Source of the DNA: Paenibacillus sp. HWE-109
GTDB taxonomy: Bacteria > Bacillota > Bacilli > Paenibacillales > NBRC-103111
Assembly: GCF_022163125.1 (NCBI RefSeq)
Contig: NZ_CP091881.1
Coordinates: 8,922,501 to 8,986,500, forward strand
Direction of reading: 5' to 3'
DNA length: 64,000 nt
The notes beneath the pieces were generated by a model that did no database searches, had not been told where the DNA came from, and was given only the letters and a program-made list of their open reading frames with translations. Below, in pieces: positions 20,079 through 28,769 of the stretch (positions within the stretch are counted from its first letter, which is position 1; each line of letters starts with the position of its first letter). Made by a program: the position numbers and the translations under genes.

Positions 20079-21389
20079 ATGGATTCGAAAAGAGGCTGGT
20101 TGAAGCAATCTTTTGGAAAGCGTTTGAATTCGATACATAGCTGGAATGCTTGGATTCTGCTGCTTCTGACGGTTACTGGCATTGTGCTGAGTATTGGGGC
20201 TATTCGGGGAGAACTCGGGAGTCTGCGGGTGACGTTGAAGCAGCTTCATATTTATCTTGGCGTCGCTTCGATCGTACTCATCGCGCTATATGCGCCTATG
20301 ATCCGGAAGCATTGGCACCAGATTCGCGCGCGGCGCAACCAACGCGCGAATCTGGTGTTCGTGCTCGCGCTGCTGGTTGGCTGGGCAGCTTCCGGTGTGA
20401 TTCTGTGGCAGTTCAGGCACCTGCCACCGGCTCTGAACAATACGGCACTCTTCGTGCATGACCTGCTCACCTGGGTCGGAGTGCCGTATGCCCTGTACCA
20501 CGCCATCTCGCGAAGCCGATGGCTCAAACGCCAACAGCGGCTGGACCAAGCCGCTGCCAAAGCAGCGCCGCCCCCAGCGGCGAAGCCCACACCCGCGGCG
20601 GCGGAGGACGCCACGGAGAAGCGCTCTGCAGCGCAGGCGGTAATCGCCGCGCTGAAGGAGTCGCCGATCACACGCGCATCGTTCCTGCGACTAGTCGCAG
20701 GGGTGCTGCTCGTGATCGCGGTAGGCCCCGCCTTTTATCGGTGGATAAAAGGCGCCTTTGATACCGGCGGGTCAACGACCGCCGAGTATATCGCCAGCGA
20801 CGGCAACAAGATGCTGCCGCCGCCTGCGCCATTGCCGGACTCCGCCGCTGTGGTCGGCGGAGGGGCGAAGGGGAATTTCCGTATTTATACGGTGACGGAA
20901 ATTCCGGCTTTTTCATCGGATTCATGGAAATTTGCGATATCCGGTCTTGTTGATCAGCCCAATACGTGGAGTTGGGAAGAATTCCTGAAGATGAAACGAA
21001 CGGTACAAGTGAGCGATTTCCATTGTGTAACGGGATGGTCCGTATATAAATGTACATGGGAAGGCATCCCGCTCAAACAATTGCTGGCTGCGGCGGGGGT
21101 CCAATCCAAAGCGAAATATGTGAAGTTCTACTCCGGAGACAAGGTTTATACGGATGCTCTATCTCTAGATCAAGCAAACGGAGACGATATCATGGTTGCT
21201 GTGATGATGGACGGGAAACCCATTCCTCAGAAACTGGGCGGTCCTGTCAGACTCATTGTTCCTCAGATGTATGCCTATAAATCGGTCAAATGGCTGCAAG
21301 CCATCGAGCTGATTGAGAAGGAACATATAGGATATTGGGAAGTTAGAGGTTACGATAACGACGCATGGGTAGATGCTTCTAAGGCTTAG
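20079..21389 (+). CDS. membrane-anchored molybdopterin oxidoreductase with cytochrome-b-like N terminus
   Basis: A 436-residue fusion. Residues 20-145 form about four helices with His20, His57, His127 and His141 placed like heme ligands of b-type membrane cytochromes. An Ala/Pro-rich linker (155-190) and a fifth helix (about 201-222) lead to a sulfite-oxidase-type molybdopterin domain (about 265-430), with the cofactor-ligating Cys316 in SDFHCVTGWS. It probably passes electrons between the membrane and an outer-surface Moco site; the substrate is unknown. An upstream TTG at 20058 is in frame, but AAAGGATG sits well for the ATG used. The linker region is markedly GC-rich. Four cofactor genes follow. 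Confidence 0.85.
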   Translation: MDSKRGWLKQSFGKRLNSIHSWNAWILLLLTVTGIVLSIGAIRGELGSLRVTLKQLHIYLGVASIVLIALYAPMIRKHWHQIRARRNQRANLVFVLALLVGWAASGVILWQFRHLPPALNNTALFVHDLLTWVGVPYALYHAISRSRWLKRQQRLDQAAAKAAPPPAAKPTPAAAEDATEKRSAAQAVIAALKESPITRASFLRLVAGVLLVIAVGPAFYRWIKGAFDTGGSTTAEYIASDGNKMLPPPAPLPDSAAVVGGGAKGNFRIYTVTEIPAFSSDSWKFAISGLVDQPNTWSWEEFLKMKRTVQVSDFHCVTGWSVYKCTWEGIPLKQLLAAAGVQSKAKYVKFYSGDKVYTDALSLDQANGDDIMVAVMMDGKPIPQKLGGPVRLIVPQMYAYKSVKWLQAIELIEKEHIGYWEVRGYDNDAWVDASKA

Positions 21390-21485
21390 CAAGGTCGCGG
21401 TAGAAGTAAGGATATGCCTGACTTTCCGAGCGCTTTTTGGTATAGTAAGACTAAGAAGCCAGCTTGGAAATGAGGGGAATTGGTC

Positions 21486-22130
21486 ATGGAAATTGTATCG
21501 TTAAATGTTGGTTTACCCCAAGTCATACAGGTGCAAGGAAAAGAGCTGACCACGGGTATTTTCAAATCCCCGGTCAGCTCATCTTTGTTTGTATCCAAAG
21601 TGCAAGCAGAGGGAGATGGGCAGGCTGATTTGTCTGTGCATGGCGGGCCTGATAAAGCGCTATGCGTATATCCTGAAGAACATTATGCGTTCTGGGAGCA
21701 GGAGCTTGGCAAGAAGCTGGAAGCGGGCACGTTCGGTGAAAACTTAACGGTACGAGGTTTGCTCGAAACGGAAGTCTGTATTGGCGACACGTTTGCGATC
21801 GGTGAAGTTGTCGTTCAGATTACGCAGCCTCGTCAACCTTGTCATAAACTGGCCAAACGGCTTGATCTGGGCACTGCACCTTTGCAGATGCAAGAGACGG
21901 GCTATACCGGCTACTATTTCAGAGTATTAGTAGAAGGCAGGCTGGACAAAGATTCGGAAGTAAAACTGATTAGTAAGGATAAAGAAGGAATTACCATTGC
22001 ATATGCCAATCAAATCAAATATAAAGAAAAGACAAACGCAGAAGCGATTGGACGCATAGCGGAGCTGCCTGCTCTATCAGCAAGTTGGAAGCAATCTTTT
22101 CTCAAAAGGCTGGTGGAGCTCCAAGCATGA
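21486..22130 (+). CDS. MOSC domain protein, YiiM-like
   Basis: A 214-residue single-domain MOSC protein. The family is linked to molybdenum-cofactor-dependent chemistry, including detoxification of N-hydroxylated bases by YiiM. Visible marks are VHGGPDKALCVYPEEHY, GTFGENLTV and the conserved Cys in QPRQPCHKLAKR. The ATG fits GAGGGGA better than the in-frame TTG at 21480. Its stop overlaps the mobA start (ATGA). A perfect 9-bp inverted repeat (GAGCTGACC...GGTCAGCTC) lies inside the 5' coding region. Confidence 0.88.
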   Translation: MEIVSLNVGLPQVIQVQGKELTTGIFKSPVSSSLFVSKVQAEGDGQADLSVHGGPDKALCVYPEEHYAFWEQELGKKLEAGTFGENLTVRGLLETEVCIGDTFAIGEVVVQITQPRQPCHKLAKRLDLGTAPLQMQETGYTGYYFRVLVEGRLDKDSEVKLISKDKEGITIAYANQIKYKEKTNAEAIGRIAELPALSASWKQSFLKRLVELQA

Positions 22131-22744
22131 TTACGGGCGTTATTCTCGCAGGAGGACTCAATCGCCGGATGGATGGGAAGCTCAAAGCTCTTTTGCCCAT
22201 ACAAGGTCAGCCCCTCATCATTAAGCAATTGAATGAAATGAAGAAAATTTGCAAGCAGATCATTCTTGTCTCCAATGAGCCTGAGAAGTTGCTACCGTGG
22301 ATCGAGAAGACTCCCGATGCGGATGTGCAGTGTATTAAGGACGTGTATGTTCAAAAAGGCCCTCTAAGCGGTATTCATGCAGCTTCGCTTGCAGCGACGG
22401 AATCTCTTATGTGGATTGTTGGCTGTGATATGCCTTTTATTTCAGCGCAAGCGGCTCAAGCTATGGGGGAATTATGTCAGGAAGCGAACGTGGATGCCGT
22501 CGTTCCAGTTATTGAAGGACGTACTCATCCGCTTCACGCTGTATATACACGATTGATTGGATCAGAGGCGGAACTGTTGCTGAAGCAGGAAAAGTTTCGT
22601 TTGATGGGCTTGTTGGATCATATTGACTGGCAGCCTGTGGAAGAGGCATTTTTTGATTCGCATCATATAGCGCCTCATTTTGCTGCGAATATAAATACAC
22701 CTGAAGAATACGAGAATATGTTAGTTAATCTATCATCGTTATGA
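22127..22744 (+). CDS. mobA: molybdenum cofactor guanylyltransferase
   Basis: Attaches GMP to molybdopterin to give the guanine dinucleotide form of the cofactor. The 205-residue protein opens ITGVILAGGLNRRMDGKLKAL, the nucleotidyltransferase signature LAGGxSxRM (with Asn for Ser). It also has KGPLSGIHAA and the metal-binding WIVGCDMPF. The chosen ATG overlaps the MOSC stop codon and follows GGTGGAG; an in-frame upstream ATG at 22085 would add 14 residues inside the MOSC gene. Confidence 0.9.
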   Translation: MITGVILAGGLNRRMDGKLKALLPIQGQPLIIKQLNEMKKICKQIILVSNEPEKLLPWIEKTPDADVQCIKDVYVQKGPLSGIHAASLAATESLMWIVGCDMPFISAQAAQAMGELCQEANVDAVVPVIEGRTHPLHAVYTRLIGSEAELLLKQEKFRLMGLLDHIDWQPVEEAFFDSHHIAPHFAANINTPEEYENMLVNLSSL

Positions 22745-22826
22745 ATTCGAAAGATAATTCTATGCTGGAACCTAGGATTTTGTTAGGAAATATGCCATAA
22801 TGGTTAAAGAGAGAAGGTGAACTTCT

Positions 22827-23831
22827 ATGCCTAAGCAGCTAATGGATCGATTCGGACGCATGCATGATTATTTGCGGATTTCTGTCACAGATCGCTGCAA
22901 TCTTCGTTGTGTCTACTGTATGCCTGAAGAAGGTATGGAATTTGAACCTGATGAGAAGCTTATGACTTTTGAGGAGATTACCGATGTTGTCCGCGTGCTT
23001 GCAGGACTGGGTGTTCGCAAACTGAGATTGACGGGTGGCGAGCCGCTCGTGCGTAAAAACCTGGAGCAACTGATCGGCATGCTTTCTCCAATTCCCGGTA
23101 TTGAAGATATAGCGTTGACTACGAATGGGATATACTTTGCCTCACGAGCTGAGAAGCTGCGTGCTGCAGGTTTAACCCGTGTAAATATTAGTTTGGATTC
23201 ATTGAAAGCGGATCGGTTCTCCTTAATTACCAGAGGTGGCGATATTCGCCGCGTCCTTGCTAGTATTGAGGAGGCTTACCGTGTTGGAATTACGCCGATT
23301 AAGCTGAATGTTGTCTTGATGAAGGGCATTAATGATGATGAAATTGAAGATTTCTTACAAATGACAATAGATCGTCCCATTCAGGTTCGTTTCATTGAAT
23401 ATATGCCGATCGGTCATCAGGATGAGAATTGGAAAAGTCGTTATTTGTCCTTGACCACAGTTTTGGATCGCTGCAAGGAAAAAGGCTGGCATGCTGCAGC
23501 ATCCGATGCTGTTTACGGGAATGGACCTGCTCAGAATTACCGCATTGAAGGCGCTCTTGGTTCATTTGGTCTCATTCATCCGATCAGTGATCATTTCTGT
23601 GAGACTTGCAATCGTCTGCGGATAACGGCAGATGGCAATGTGAAACCATGTTTGTATTGGTCTGATGAATTTAATGTTCGCAAATATATTGGCAATGACG
23701 AAGCGGTGGAAGAACTGTTCTTCCGAGCGCTCGATATTAAACCGCAGAATCATGAGATGGCGCAAGCGTTGATGAATGAGGAACAGTCGCATACTCCAAC
23801 ACTTCGCCGAATGTCGCAAATTGGTGGCTAA
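22827..23831 (+). CDS. moaA: GTP 3',8-cyclase MoaA
   Basis: Radical-SAM enzyme for the first step of molybdopterin synthesis, converting GTP to cyclic 8,3'-dihydro-GTP. The 334-residue protein has the radical-SAM cluster Cys24, Cys28 and Cys31 in CNLRCVYC, the SAM motif LTGGEPLVR, a second [4Fe-4S] site CETCNRLRI plus KPCL, and the C-terminal Gly-Gly essential in MoaA. Start ATG after GAGAAGGTG. moaB/C/D/E are not in this window. Confidence 0.95.
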   Translation: MPKQLMDRFGRMHDYLRISVTDRCNLRCVYCMPEEGMEFEPDEKLMTFEEITDVVRVLAGLGVRKLRLTGGEPLVRKNLEQLIGMLSPIPGIEDIALTTNGIYFASRAEKLRAAGLTRVNISLDSLKADRFSLITRGGDIRRVLASIEEAYRVGITPIKLNVVLMKGINDDEIEDFLQMTIDRPIQVRFIEYMPIGHQDENWKSRYLSLTTVLDRCKEKGWHAAASDAVYGNGPAQNYRIEGALGSFGLIHPISDHFCETCNRLRITADGNVKPCLYWSDEFNVRKYIGNDEAVEELFFRALDIKPQNHEMAQALMNEEQSHTPTLRRMSQIGG

Positions 23832-23856
23832 TCTAGCCTAGGAGGAACAGAAGGTC

Positions 23857-25119
23857 GTGAACAGCGATACGAAGCTAAAGTTCGGGCGAAAGGTTATTTC
23901 TGTAGATGAAGCTCGAAGCCTGCTGTATGAGCATGTGATTCTCACGAATCCGGAGTCTGTTCCACTGTCTTCATCTTTTGGGAGAAGGCTGGCTCTTGAT
24001 ATCTACGCAGATCATGCTGTTCCACATTTTCGTCGATCAGGTGTTGATGGCTACGCGGTGTGCTCAGCGGATATCCAACAAGCATCGCCAGAGAATCCTA
24101 TCAGCTTGCGGGTCATAGAGCGAATCCCCAGTGGTACCATACCCAAGCTGACGATTCATTCTGGACTGGCCTCACGGATCATGACAGGGGCTCCTGTTCC
24201 AGGCGGAGCTGATGCTGTAGTCATGCTGGAGATGACGGATTCATCTCAAGAGGAAGGCGGGCATCATACATCTGTTTGTATCAAAAAGAACGTTCCAGCT
24301 GGCAGCAATATTACGCCAATCGCAGGTGAAATCGGCTTTGGAGACTTATTGCTAGCGCAAGGAACAAGAATAGGTCCAGGAGAAGCCGCGATATTGGCAA
24401 CTTTCGGTTATTCCGATGTAGCTGTTTATCAAAGGCCGCGAGTGGGCATTTTCTCGACAGGATCAGAGTTATTGAATGTGGGGGATCAGCTGCAGCCGGG
24501 ACGCATTCGCAACAGCAACAGTTATATGTTAGCCGCGCAAGTGGAAGCGGCAGGGGGAAGCCCCGTTATTATGCAAGCTCTCTCTGATGATGCAGGAGAG
24601 GTGGAAGCCGCACTGCGCGACGCCCTTGCCGATATGGATTTGGTATTAACTTCCGGTGGTGTTTCTGTAGGCGACTACGACGTGCTAGTAGATGTTTTTG
24701 GGCGATTCGATGGCAAATTGCTCTTCAATAAAGTCGCAATGCGGCCAGGTACGCCAACGAGCGCGGCTGTGTGGAACAATCGGCTGCTGCTTGCTTTATC
24801 GGGGAATCCAGGTGCATCTTTCGTTGGTTTTGAACTGTTCGCCAAACCGCTGATCAAAGCGATGGCAGGCTCAAGGGAACCTTATCCAGAGGCTATATCA
24901 GCCTTTCTAGACGTGGATTACGACAAAGGTTCTGCCTTTCCTCGATATGTAAGAGGGATTACGCATGTTGTGAACGGCTGCTTGCGGGTTAAGCCTTCCG
25001 GTATTGATAAATCGAGTATTATGGTATCGATTAAAGACGCGGATTGCTTGATCTATTTGCCGGCAGGCGGCAAAGGGTTCCATCGTGAAGAGCCCGTTAT
25101 TGTTTATCCTATTGTGTGA
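23857..25119 (+). CDS. moeA: molybdopterin molybdenumtransferase MoeA
   Basis: Inserts molybdate into adenylated molybdopterin. The 420-residue protein has the MoeA layout: FRRSGVDGYAV, MTGAPVPGGADAVVMLE, the MoCF-binding core with STGSELL and LTSGGVSVGDYD, FNKVAMRPGTP and LSGNPGA. GTG start with AGGAGGA upstream, 25 bases after moaA, so the two form an operon. Transcription ends at a hairpin shared with the convergent gene. Confidence 0.95.
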   Translation: MNSDTKLKFGRKVISVDEARSLLYEHVILTNPESVPLSSSFGRRLALDIYADHAVPHFRRSGVDGYAVCSADIQQASPENPISLRVIERIPSGTIPKLTIHSGLASRIMTGAPVPGGADAVVMLEMTDSSQEEGGHHTSVCIKKNVPAGSNITPIAGEIGFGDLLLAQGTRIGPGEAAILATFGYSDVAVYQRPRVGIFSTGSELLNVGDQLQPGRIRNSNSYMLAAQVEAAGGSPVIMQALSDDAGEVEAALRDALADMDLVLTSGGVSVGDYDVLVDVFGRFDGKLLFNKVAMRPGTPTSAAVWNNRLLLALSGNPGASFVGFELFAKPLIKAMAGSREPYPEAISAFLDVDYDKGSAFPRYVRGITHVVNGCLRVKPSGIDKSSIMVSIKDADCLIYLPAGGKGFHREEPVIVYPIV

Positions 25120-25141
25120 AGGGCTGATGGTTCTTTACAGT

Positions 25142-25180
25142 AAAAAGCCGCAATCGAGTTCAACTCGGTTGCGGCTTTTT
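25142..25180. terminator. bidirectional terminator
   Basis: Arms AAAAAGCCGCAATCGAGTT and (A)CTCGGTTGCGGCTTTTT serve moeA on + and the stalk-domain gene on -. Confidence 0.9.
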
Positions 25181-25186
25181 GATCAT

Positions 25187-26788
25187 TTAATGCGTATGTG
25201 TGCTCATTGCCATAGCCTTGGTCAATGTGATGGATCCATCTGCCTCACTCCATTGGACATTCCATCCCAATAATTCAGTGATGAAGCGAAGCGGAACTTG
25301 TGTACGGCCGTCTTTCAGGACGACACCAGCGCCGATTTCCTTTTTCACGCCATTGACTTCCATATAGTCTTTGCCAACCCAGAAAGTTAAGGTGTCGTTT
25401 CCTGCTTTGACCCAAGCTGTTTGGGAGGATTGATCCCAAGTTACGACAGCGCCGATGCCTTCAGCCAGGAAGCGCAGAGGTACATAGGTGTTGCTTTCCC
25501 ACATGAATGGCGCTGTATCCATTTTTGTTGTTTTGTCGTTAATCGTAAAATCGCTGCTGCCAATTTTCATCCAAATTTTCATATCCATTGCGGCAGGCGC
25601 CTTAGGGTCATGGAATTTATCTTGGAATTGAGCGACGATTCCTCCAGCTAAATAATCGCCAGTATGGGCCATATGAGCGTAGGCTTCACGCGTGCTTGCA
25701 TAGGTTTTGACGTAGTCTTTATTGACGTAATTATCGAACGCACTAATTAATTGAGCGACGTGAGGCTTCAGGGCAGCGGCGATATCGGCTGTTTTGAAGT
25801 TATTCGGATTGGCTCCCTCTAGGAAGGCACCGAAATCAGTTCCGTATTGGTTTAGTTTATCCAAGGTTTCTTTGCGTTTGGTTTCATCTTTGGCTGCTGT
25901 TGCTTTCACATAATCCACGAAAAAGCCAATGTGTGTGTTCCACAAACCTTTGAATGCTTTGCCTGCGTCATCTCCGTAGATAGACGTGATGGCCGCACTT
26001 AAATCATCGCTGTTGGCAAGAAGTGCGCCAGCTGCCGCATCAAAATCAGGTGCTCCATTAATTCCCTTCTGCATAGCTAGAACGGCTAAACCCCCATGCT
26101 CGCTTAGCAAGCGGTCCAAACCTGAGCGGAGATTGACGGATGCAGCGGAAGCACCTTCATTCGTGAATTTGTCCGGGTATTGTTTCACAATTGCGTCTGC
26201 TAGAATTTGTCCGAAATGCACCATATGGGCATAAGCTTCGCGCTCGCTTTTGTAAGCACCGGTGTAGTCCTTGTTAATATAGTCATCAAAGGCGGTGATT
26301 AACTGACTGACATGAGCTTTCAAGCCTTCAGCGACGTCAGCTGCTTTGAGGTTTGGATTAGCGCTTTCGAGGAACGCACCGAAATCAGGGCCATATTTGG
26401 CTAACTTATCTAAGGCTGCGGCACGACCTGCTTCATCCTTCTTGGCAGTAGCGGTAACATAATCTACGAAAAATCCGATGTGCGTGTTCCACAGTCCGCT
26501 GAATGCTTTACCGGCCTCGGCTCCGTAAACGGAACCAACGGCTTTGGATAAATCGTCGCCATTAGCGATTAGTGCGGCCGCCACATCATTGAAGTCAGCA
26601 GCGCCGTCGATACCTTTTTGCATCGCGATGACGGCTAGTTCAGCATGCTCACCGAGCAGGCTTTCCAGAGTGACACGCAAATCGGCAGCGCCGCTTTTCA
26701 CAGTAATCGAATGAGCGCTCGCCATTGTTGGGAAGATAAGGGTAAGGCCAAGTGCAACTGTTGCTAATGTTTTGATCATAGGTTTCAT
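25187..26788 (-). CDS. secreted protein with two His-conserving helical domains and copper-amine-oxidase stalk domain
   Basis: A 533-residue exported protein. A signal peptide ends near ASA-H26. Two copies of a helical domain of about 170 residues follow (36-208 and 219-392). They share five histidines at matching places: 48/231, 103/286, 159/343, 188/372 and 191/375. The C-terminal 130 residues form a copper-amine-oxidase N-terminal-like stalk (IKIGSSDFTIN, YVPLRFLAEGIG, QVPLRFITELLGWNV). The name of that domain does not imply copper chemistry. AAGGAGCG precedes the ATG chosen; the frame extends 31 codons further up without an RBS. It is divergent from the sigma-factor gene and may be a target of it. 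Confidence 0.82.
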   Translation of the reverse strand: MKPMIKTLATVALGLTLIFPTMASAHSITVKSGAADLRVTLESLLGEHAELAVIAMQKGIDGAADFNDVAAALIANGDDLSKAVGSVYGAEAGKAFSGLWNTHIGFFVDYVTATAKKDEAGRAAALDKLAKYGPDFGAFLESANPNLKAADVAEGLKAHVSQLITAFDDYINKDYTGAYKSEREAYAHMVHFGQILADAIVKQYPDKFTNEGASAASVNLRSGLDRLLSEHGGLAVLAMQKGINGAPDFDAAAGALLANSDDLSAAITSIYGDDAGKAFKGLWNTHIGFFVDYVKATAAKDETKRKETLDKLNQYGTDFGAFLEGANPNNFKTADIAAALKPHVAQLISAFDNYVNKDYVKTYASTREAYAHMAHTGDYLAGGIVAQFQDKFHDPKAPAAMDMKIWMKIGSSDFTINDKTTKMDTAPFMWESNTYVPLRFLAEGIGAVVTWDQSSQTAWVKAGNDTLTFWVGKDYMEVNGVKKEIGAGVVLKDGRTQVPLRFITELLGWNVQWSEADGSITLTKAMAMSTHTH

Positions 26789-26965
26789 AATCGTTCGCTC
26801 CTTTGAATTGGGGGATTGTTTGTTGCTCTCGGTTAATAGAACGAGGGATAAACAGATATGGATCACAATGATCACAAACAAATTTTTGTTTTTTTCATAT
26901 CATCCAATACAAGAGATTTTGCGAAGTATATAATAGACGGGAGACTTTGGGAAAGGGGATCCTTC

Positions 26966-27544
26966 ATGAATGGTACGCATACCGACCAAGAACTAATGAG
27001 GCAAATCGTGGCTAAAGATGCCGATGCGCTCAAATTTCTATATGAGAAGTATGAAAAACCGATCTATGCATTTGCTTACCGCATTGTTCAAGATACGATG
27101 ATGGCAGAAGAAGTGGTGCAGGAATTATTTCTGCGAATTTGGAAGGCTGCTGAGCGGTACGATGCCGAACAGGGGAAGCTAACCAGTTGGATGTTTACGC
27201 TATCTCGCAACATCGCCATCGATTTGCTGCGCAAAAAGCAAAATCGAACCACAGGCCAAACAGCGGATATCGAACAATTAAATCGCATTCCCGACATGGG
27301 CAAAAGTACGGAAGAGGTAGCGCTGGATGGCTGGAGAGGGCAAGAAATACGCGAGGCGCTGCATGAGCTTAATCCCGATCAGAAGCAAGTGCTAGATCTT
27401 ATCTATTATCAGGGCTACACCCAGCAAGAAGTGTCCGATAATCAGGCAATCCCGCTAGGTACGGTGAAAAGCAGAGTGAGGCTGGCCTTGAAGCAATTGA
27501 AGGGGCGGCTTGCAGGGGTAGGAAAGGAGGAGCTTCAAGGATGA
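26966..27544 (+). CDS. ECF-type RNA polymerase sigma factor
   Basis: Sigma factor of 192 residues with region 2 (LKFLYEKYEKPIYAFAYRIV, then AEEVVQELFLRIWKAAERYD and TSWMFTLSRNIAIDLLRKK) and region 4 (LNPDQKQVLDLIYYQGYTQQEVS, then IPLGTVKSRVRLALKQLK). It would direct polymerase to its own small regulon. AAAGGGGA precedes the ATG; an earlier in-frame ATG at 26858 lies in the promoter region and was not used. The anti-sigma gene overlaps it by four bases. TATAAT at about 26928 may be the vegetative -10. Confidence 0.92.
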   Translation: MNGTHTDQELMRQIVAKDADALKFLYEKYEKPIYAFAYRIVQDTMMAEEVVQELFLRIWKAAERYDAEQGKLTSWMFTLSRNIAIDLLRKKQNRTTGQTADIEQLNRIPDMGKSTEEVALDGWRGQEIREALHELNPDQKQVLDLIYYQGYTQQEVSDNQAIPLGTVKSRVRLALKQLKGRLAGVGKEELQG

Positions 27545-28314
27545 ATAAGCCGGCAAACGGATGTGAAAATCTAGAGATGTACGCAGTAGGTGGATTAGAC
27601 CCGGAAGAGCGGGCTGAATTTGAAAGGCATTTGCAAGAATGTGCGGCATGTACCGCTGAACTGGCCGAGCTTATCGAACTTGTCGACCTTTTGCCGATGG
27701 CTGTGGAACCCGTGCAAATTCCCGTAGGTATGAAGGAACGCGTGCTTGGTCACATTTTCAATGAAGATTCTGTAGAGGTGTCCAAAGAAGTAGAAAGTGG
27801 ATGGGCTGTAGGCCGAAAACGAAGAGAAACCAAAGGAAGTCCATGGAAACCTTGGATTTATGGGGGACTTTCAGCTGCCGTGCTTATTCTAGGTGTTTAT
27901 AGTTATAATCTGCAGCAGGATAACCGGGATTTGAAGTTACGGATCGCATTGCTGGATCGGCCGCCAGAAGCGGTTAAAGTCAATGACGTTGTCACCTTGA
28001 GCGGCACCGCGCAAGATATTGTTGCGAAGGGCTTAGCCACAATCGTGATTGATGCAAAAGGCACCCACCTGCTCGTCCAAGCAGAAAAATTGCCGGAACT
28101 GAAAAATAACGAGGCTTATCAAGTGTGGTTGATCAAAGGGAAAGATACCCCAGTCAATGCAGGAACATTCCTGACACACAATGGAACAGGCGGATTATAT
28201 TATACCTTCGATCCTAATAATTATGACACGATTGCTATCACGCTTGAGCCTGATGCGCATGGGGATAAGCCGAGAGGGAAACCGATATTAGCTGCTAATC
28301 TAGTAAAAAGCTAA
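27541..28314 (+). CDS. anti-sigma factor, RskA-type
   Basis: Membrane-spanning inhibitor of the sigma factor encoded just upstream (ATGA overlap). The 257 residues include a zinc-finger anti-sigma domain with His30, Cys34 and Cys37 in ERHLQECAAC, one membrane helix (about 105-122), and an extracytoplasmic RskA-type C-terminal domain (about 143-255). The usual control is release of the sigma factor when an outside signal leads to proteolysis of the anti-sigma; that is family knowledge and is not visible here. Confidence 0.92.
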   Translation: MNKPANGCENLEMYAVGGLDPEERAEFERHLQECAACTAELAELIELVDLLPMAVEPVQIPVGMKERVLGHIFNEDSVEVSKEVESGWAVGRKRRETKGSPWKPWIYGGLSAAVLILGVYSYNLQQDNRDLKLRIALLDRPPEAVKVNDVVTLSGTAQDIVAKGLATIVIDAKGTHLLVQAEKLPELKNNEAYQVWLIKGKDTPVNAGTFLTHNGTGGLYYTFDPNNYDTIAITLEPDAHGDKPRGKPILAANLVKS

Positions 28315-28324
28315 AAGTAAATAA

Positions 28325-28362
28325 AGGCTGTCTCAATAGGTTATAAACCTAGTGGACAGCCT
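28325..28362 (+). terminator. hairpin after the sigma/anti-sigma operon
   Basis: Arms AGGCTGTC...AATAGGTT and AACCTA...GACAGCCT form a strong stem, but only CACTTC follows instead of a T run, so termination is uncertain. Confidence 0.5.
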
Positions 28363-28510
28363 CACTTCAGGATAAACCGATAAGATTAATAGGAATTTAG
28401 GGTAATTAAAAATAATAGCATAGATGAAGAAGGGATTGCAAGAAAAAGATTGCATAATAGTCAGAAGTATAGTAATTTTTAGAAGAGTAAAAATAAGAGG
28501 AGGAATTCAA

Positions 28511-28726
28511 ATGGAAAAAATGTGTATGCAAATGATGATGAACATGTGTATGGACGACATGATGAGCCGTATGAAATCGATGAAAATGATGATGAGCACA
28601 ATGAAAGACATGAACATGATGGAAAGCATGGATATGGACAACATGATGATGAACATGCAAGAGTGCGATGAAATGATGACAATGATGATGAATATGATGC
28701 GTGAAATGAAACAAACTTCCATGTAA
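28511..28726 (+). CDS. methionine-rich small protein (34 of 71 residues Met)
   Basis: A 71-residue protein with an AGAGGAGG ribosome site seven bases before its ATG. Methionine makes up 34 residues (48%), often in runs such as MMM and in MxM spacing. Only ten amino acid types occur: Met, Glu, Lys, Cys, Gln, Asn, Asp, Ser, Arg and Thr. There is no Gly, Ala, Val, Leu, Ile, Pro, His or aromatic residue. Three Cys are at 5, 13 and 52. There is no signal peptide or membrane helix of normal type. The composition suggests binding of soft metal ions such as copper, or a methionine-based oxidant sink; this is inference. It lies 197 bases after the anti-sigma gene. The His-rich frames on the other strand are its shadow. 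Confidence 0.85.
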   Translation: MEKMCMQMMMNMCMDDMMSRMKSMKMMMSTMKDMNMMESMDMDNMMMNMQECDEMMTMMMNMMREMKQTSM

Positions 28727-28769
28727 AAGGATTGACATAAGAATCTCCCAATTCTTATGAGAACCGATC

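Noticed and set aside
20252..21104. Minus-strand frames of 87-139 codons opposite the molybdoenzyme gene
   Set aside because: They lie in the GC-rich linker and cytochrome-like region, where stop codons are rare; the + strand gene has clear domains.
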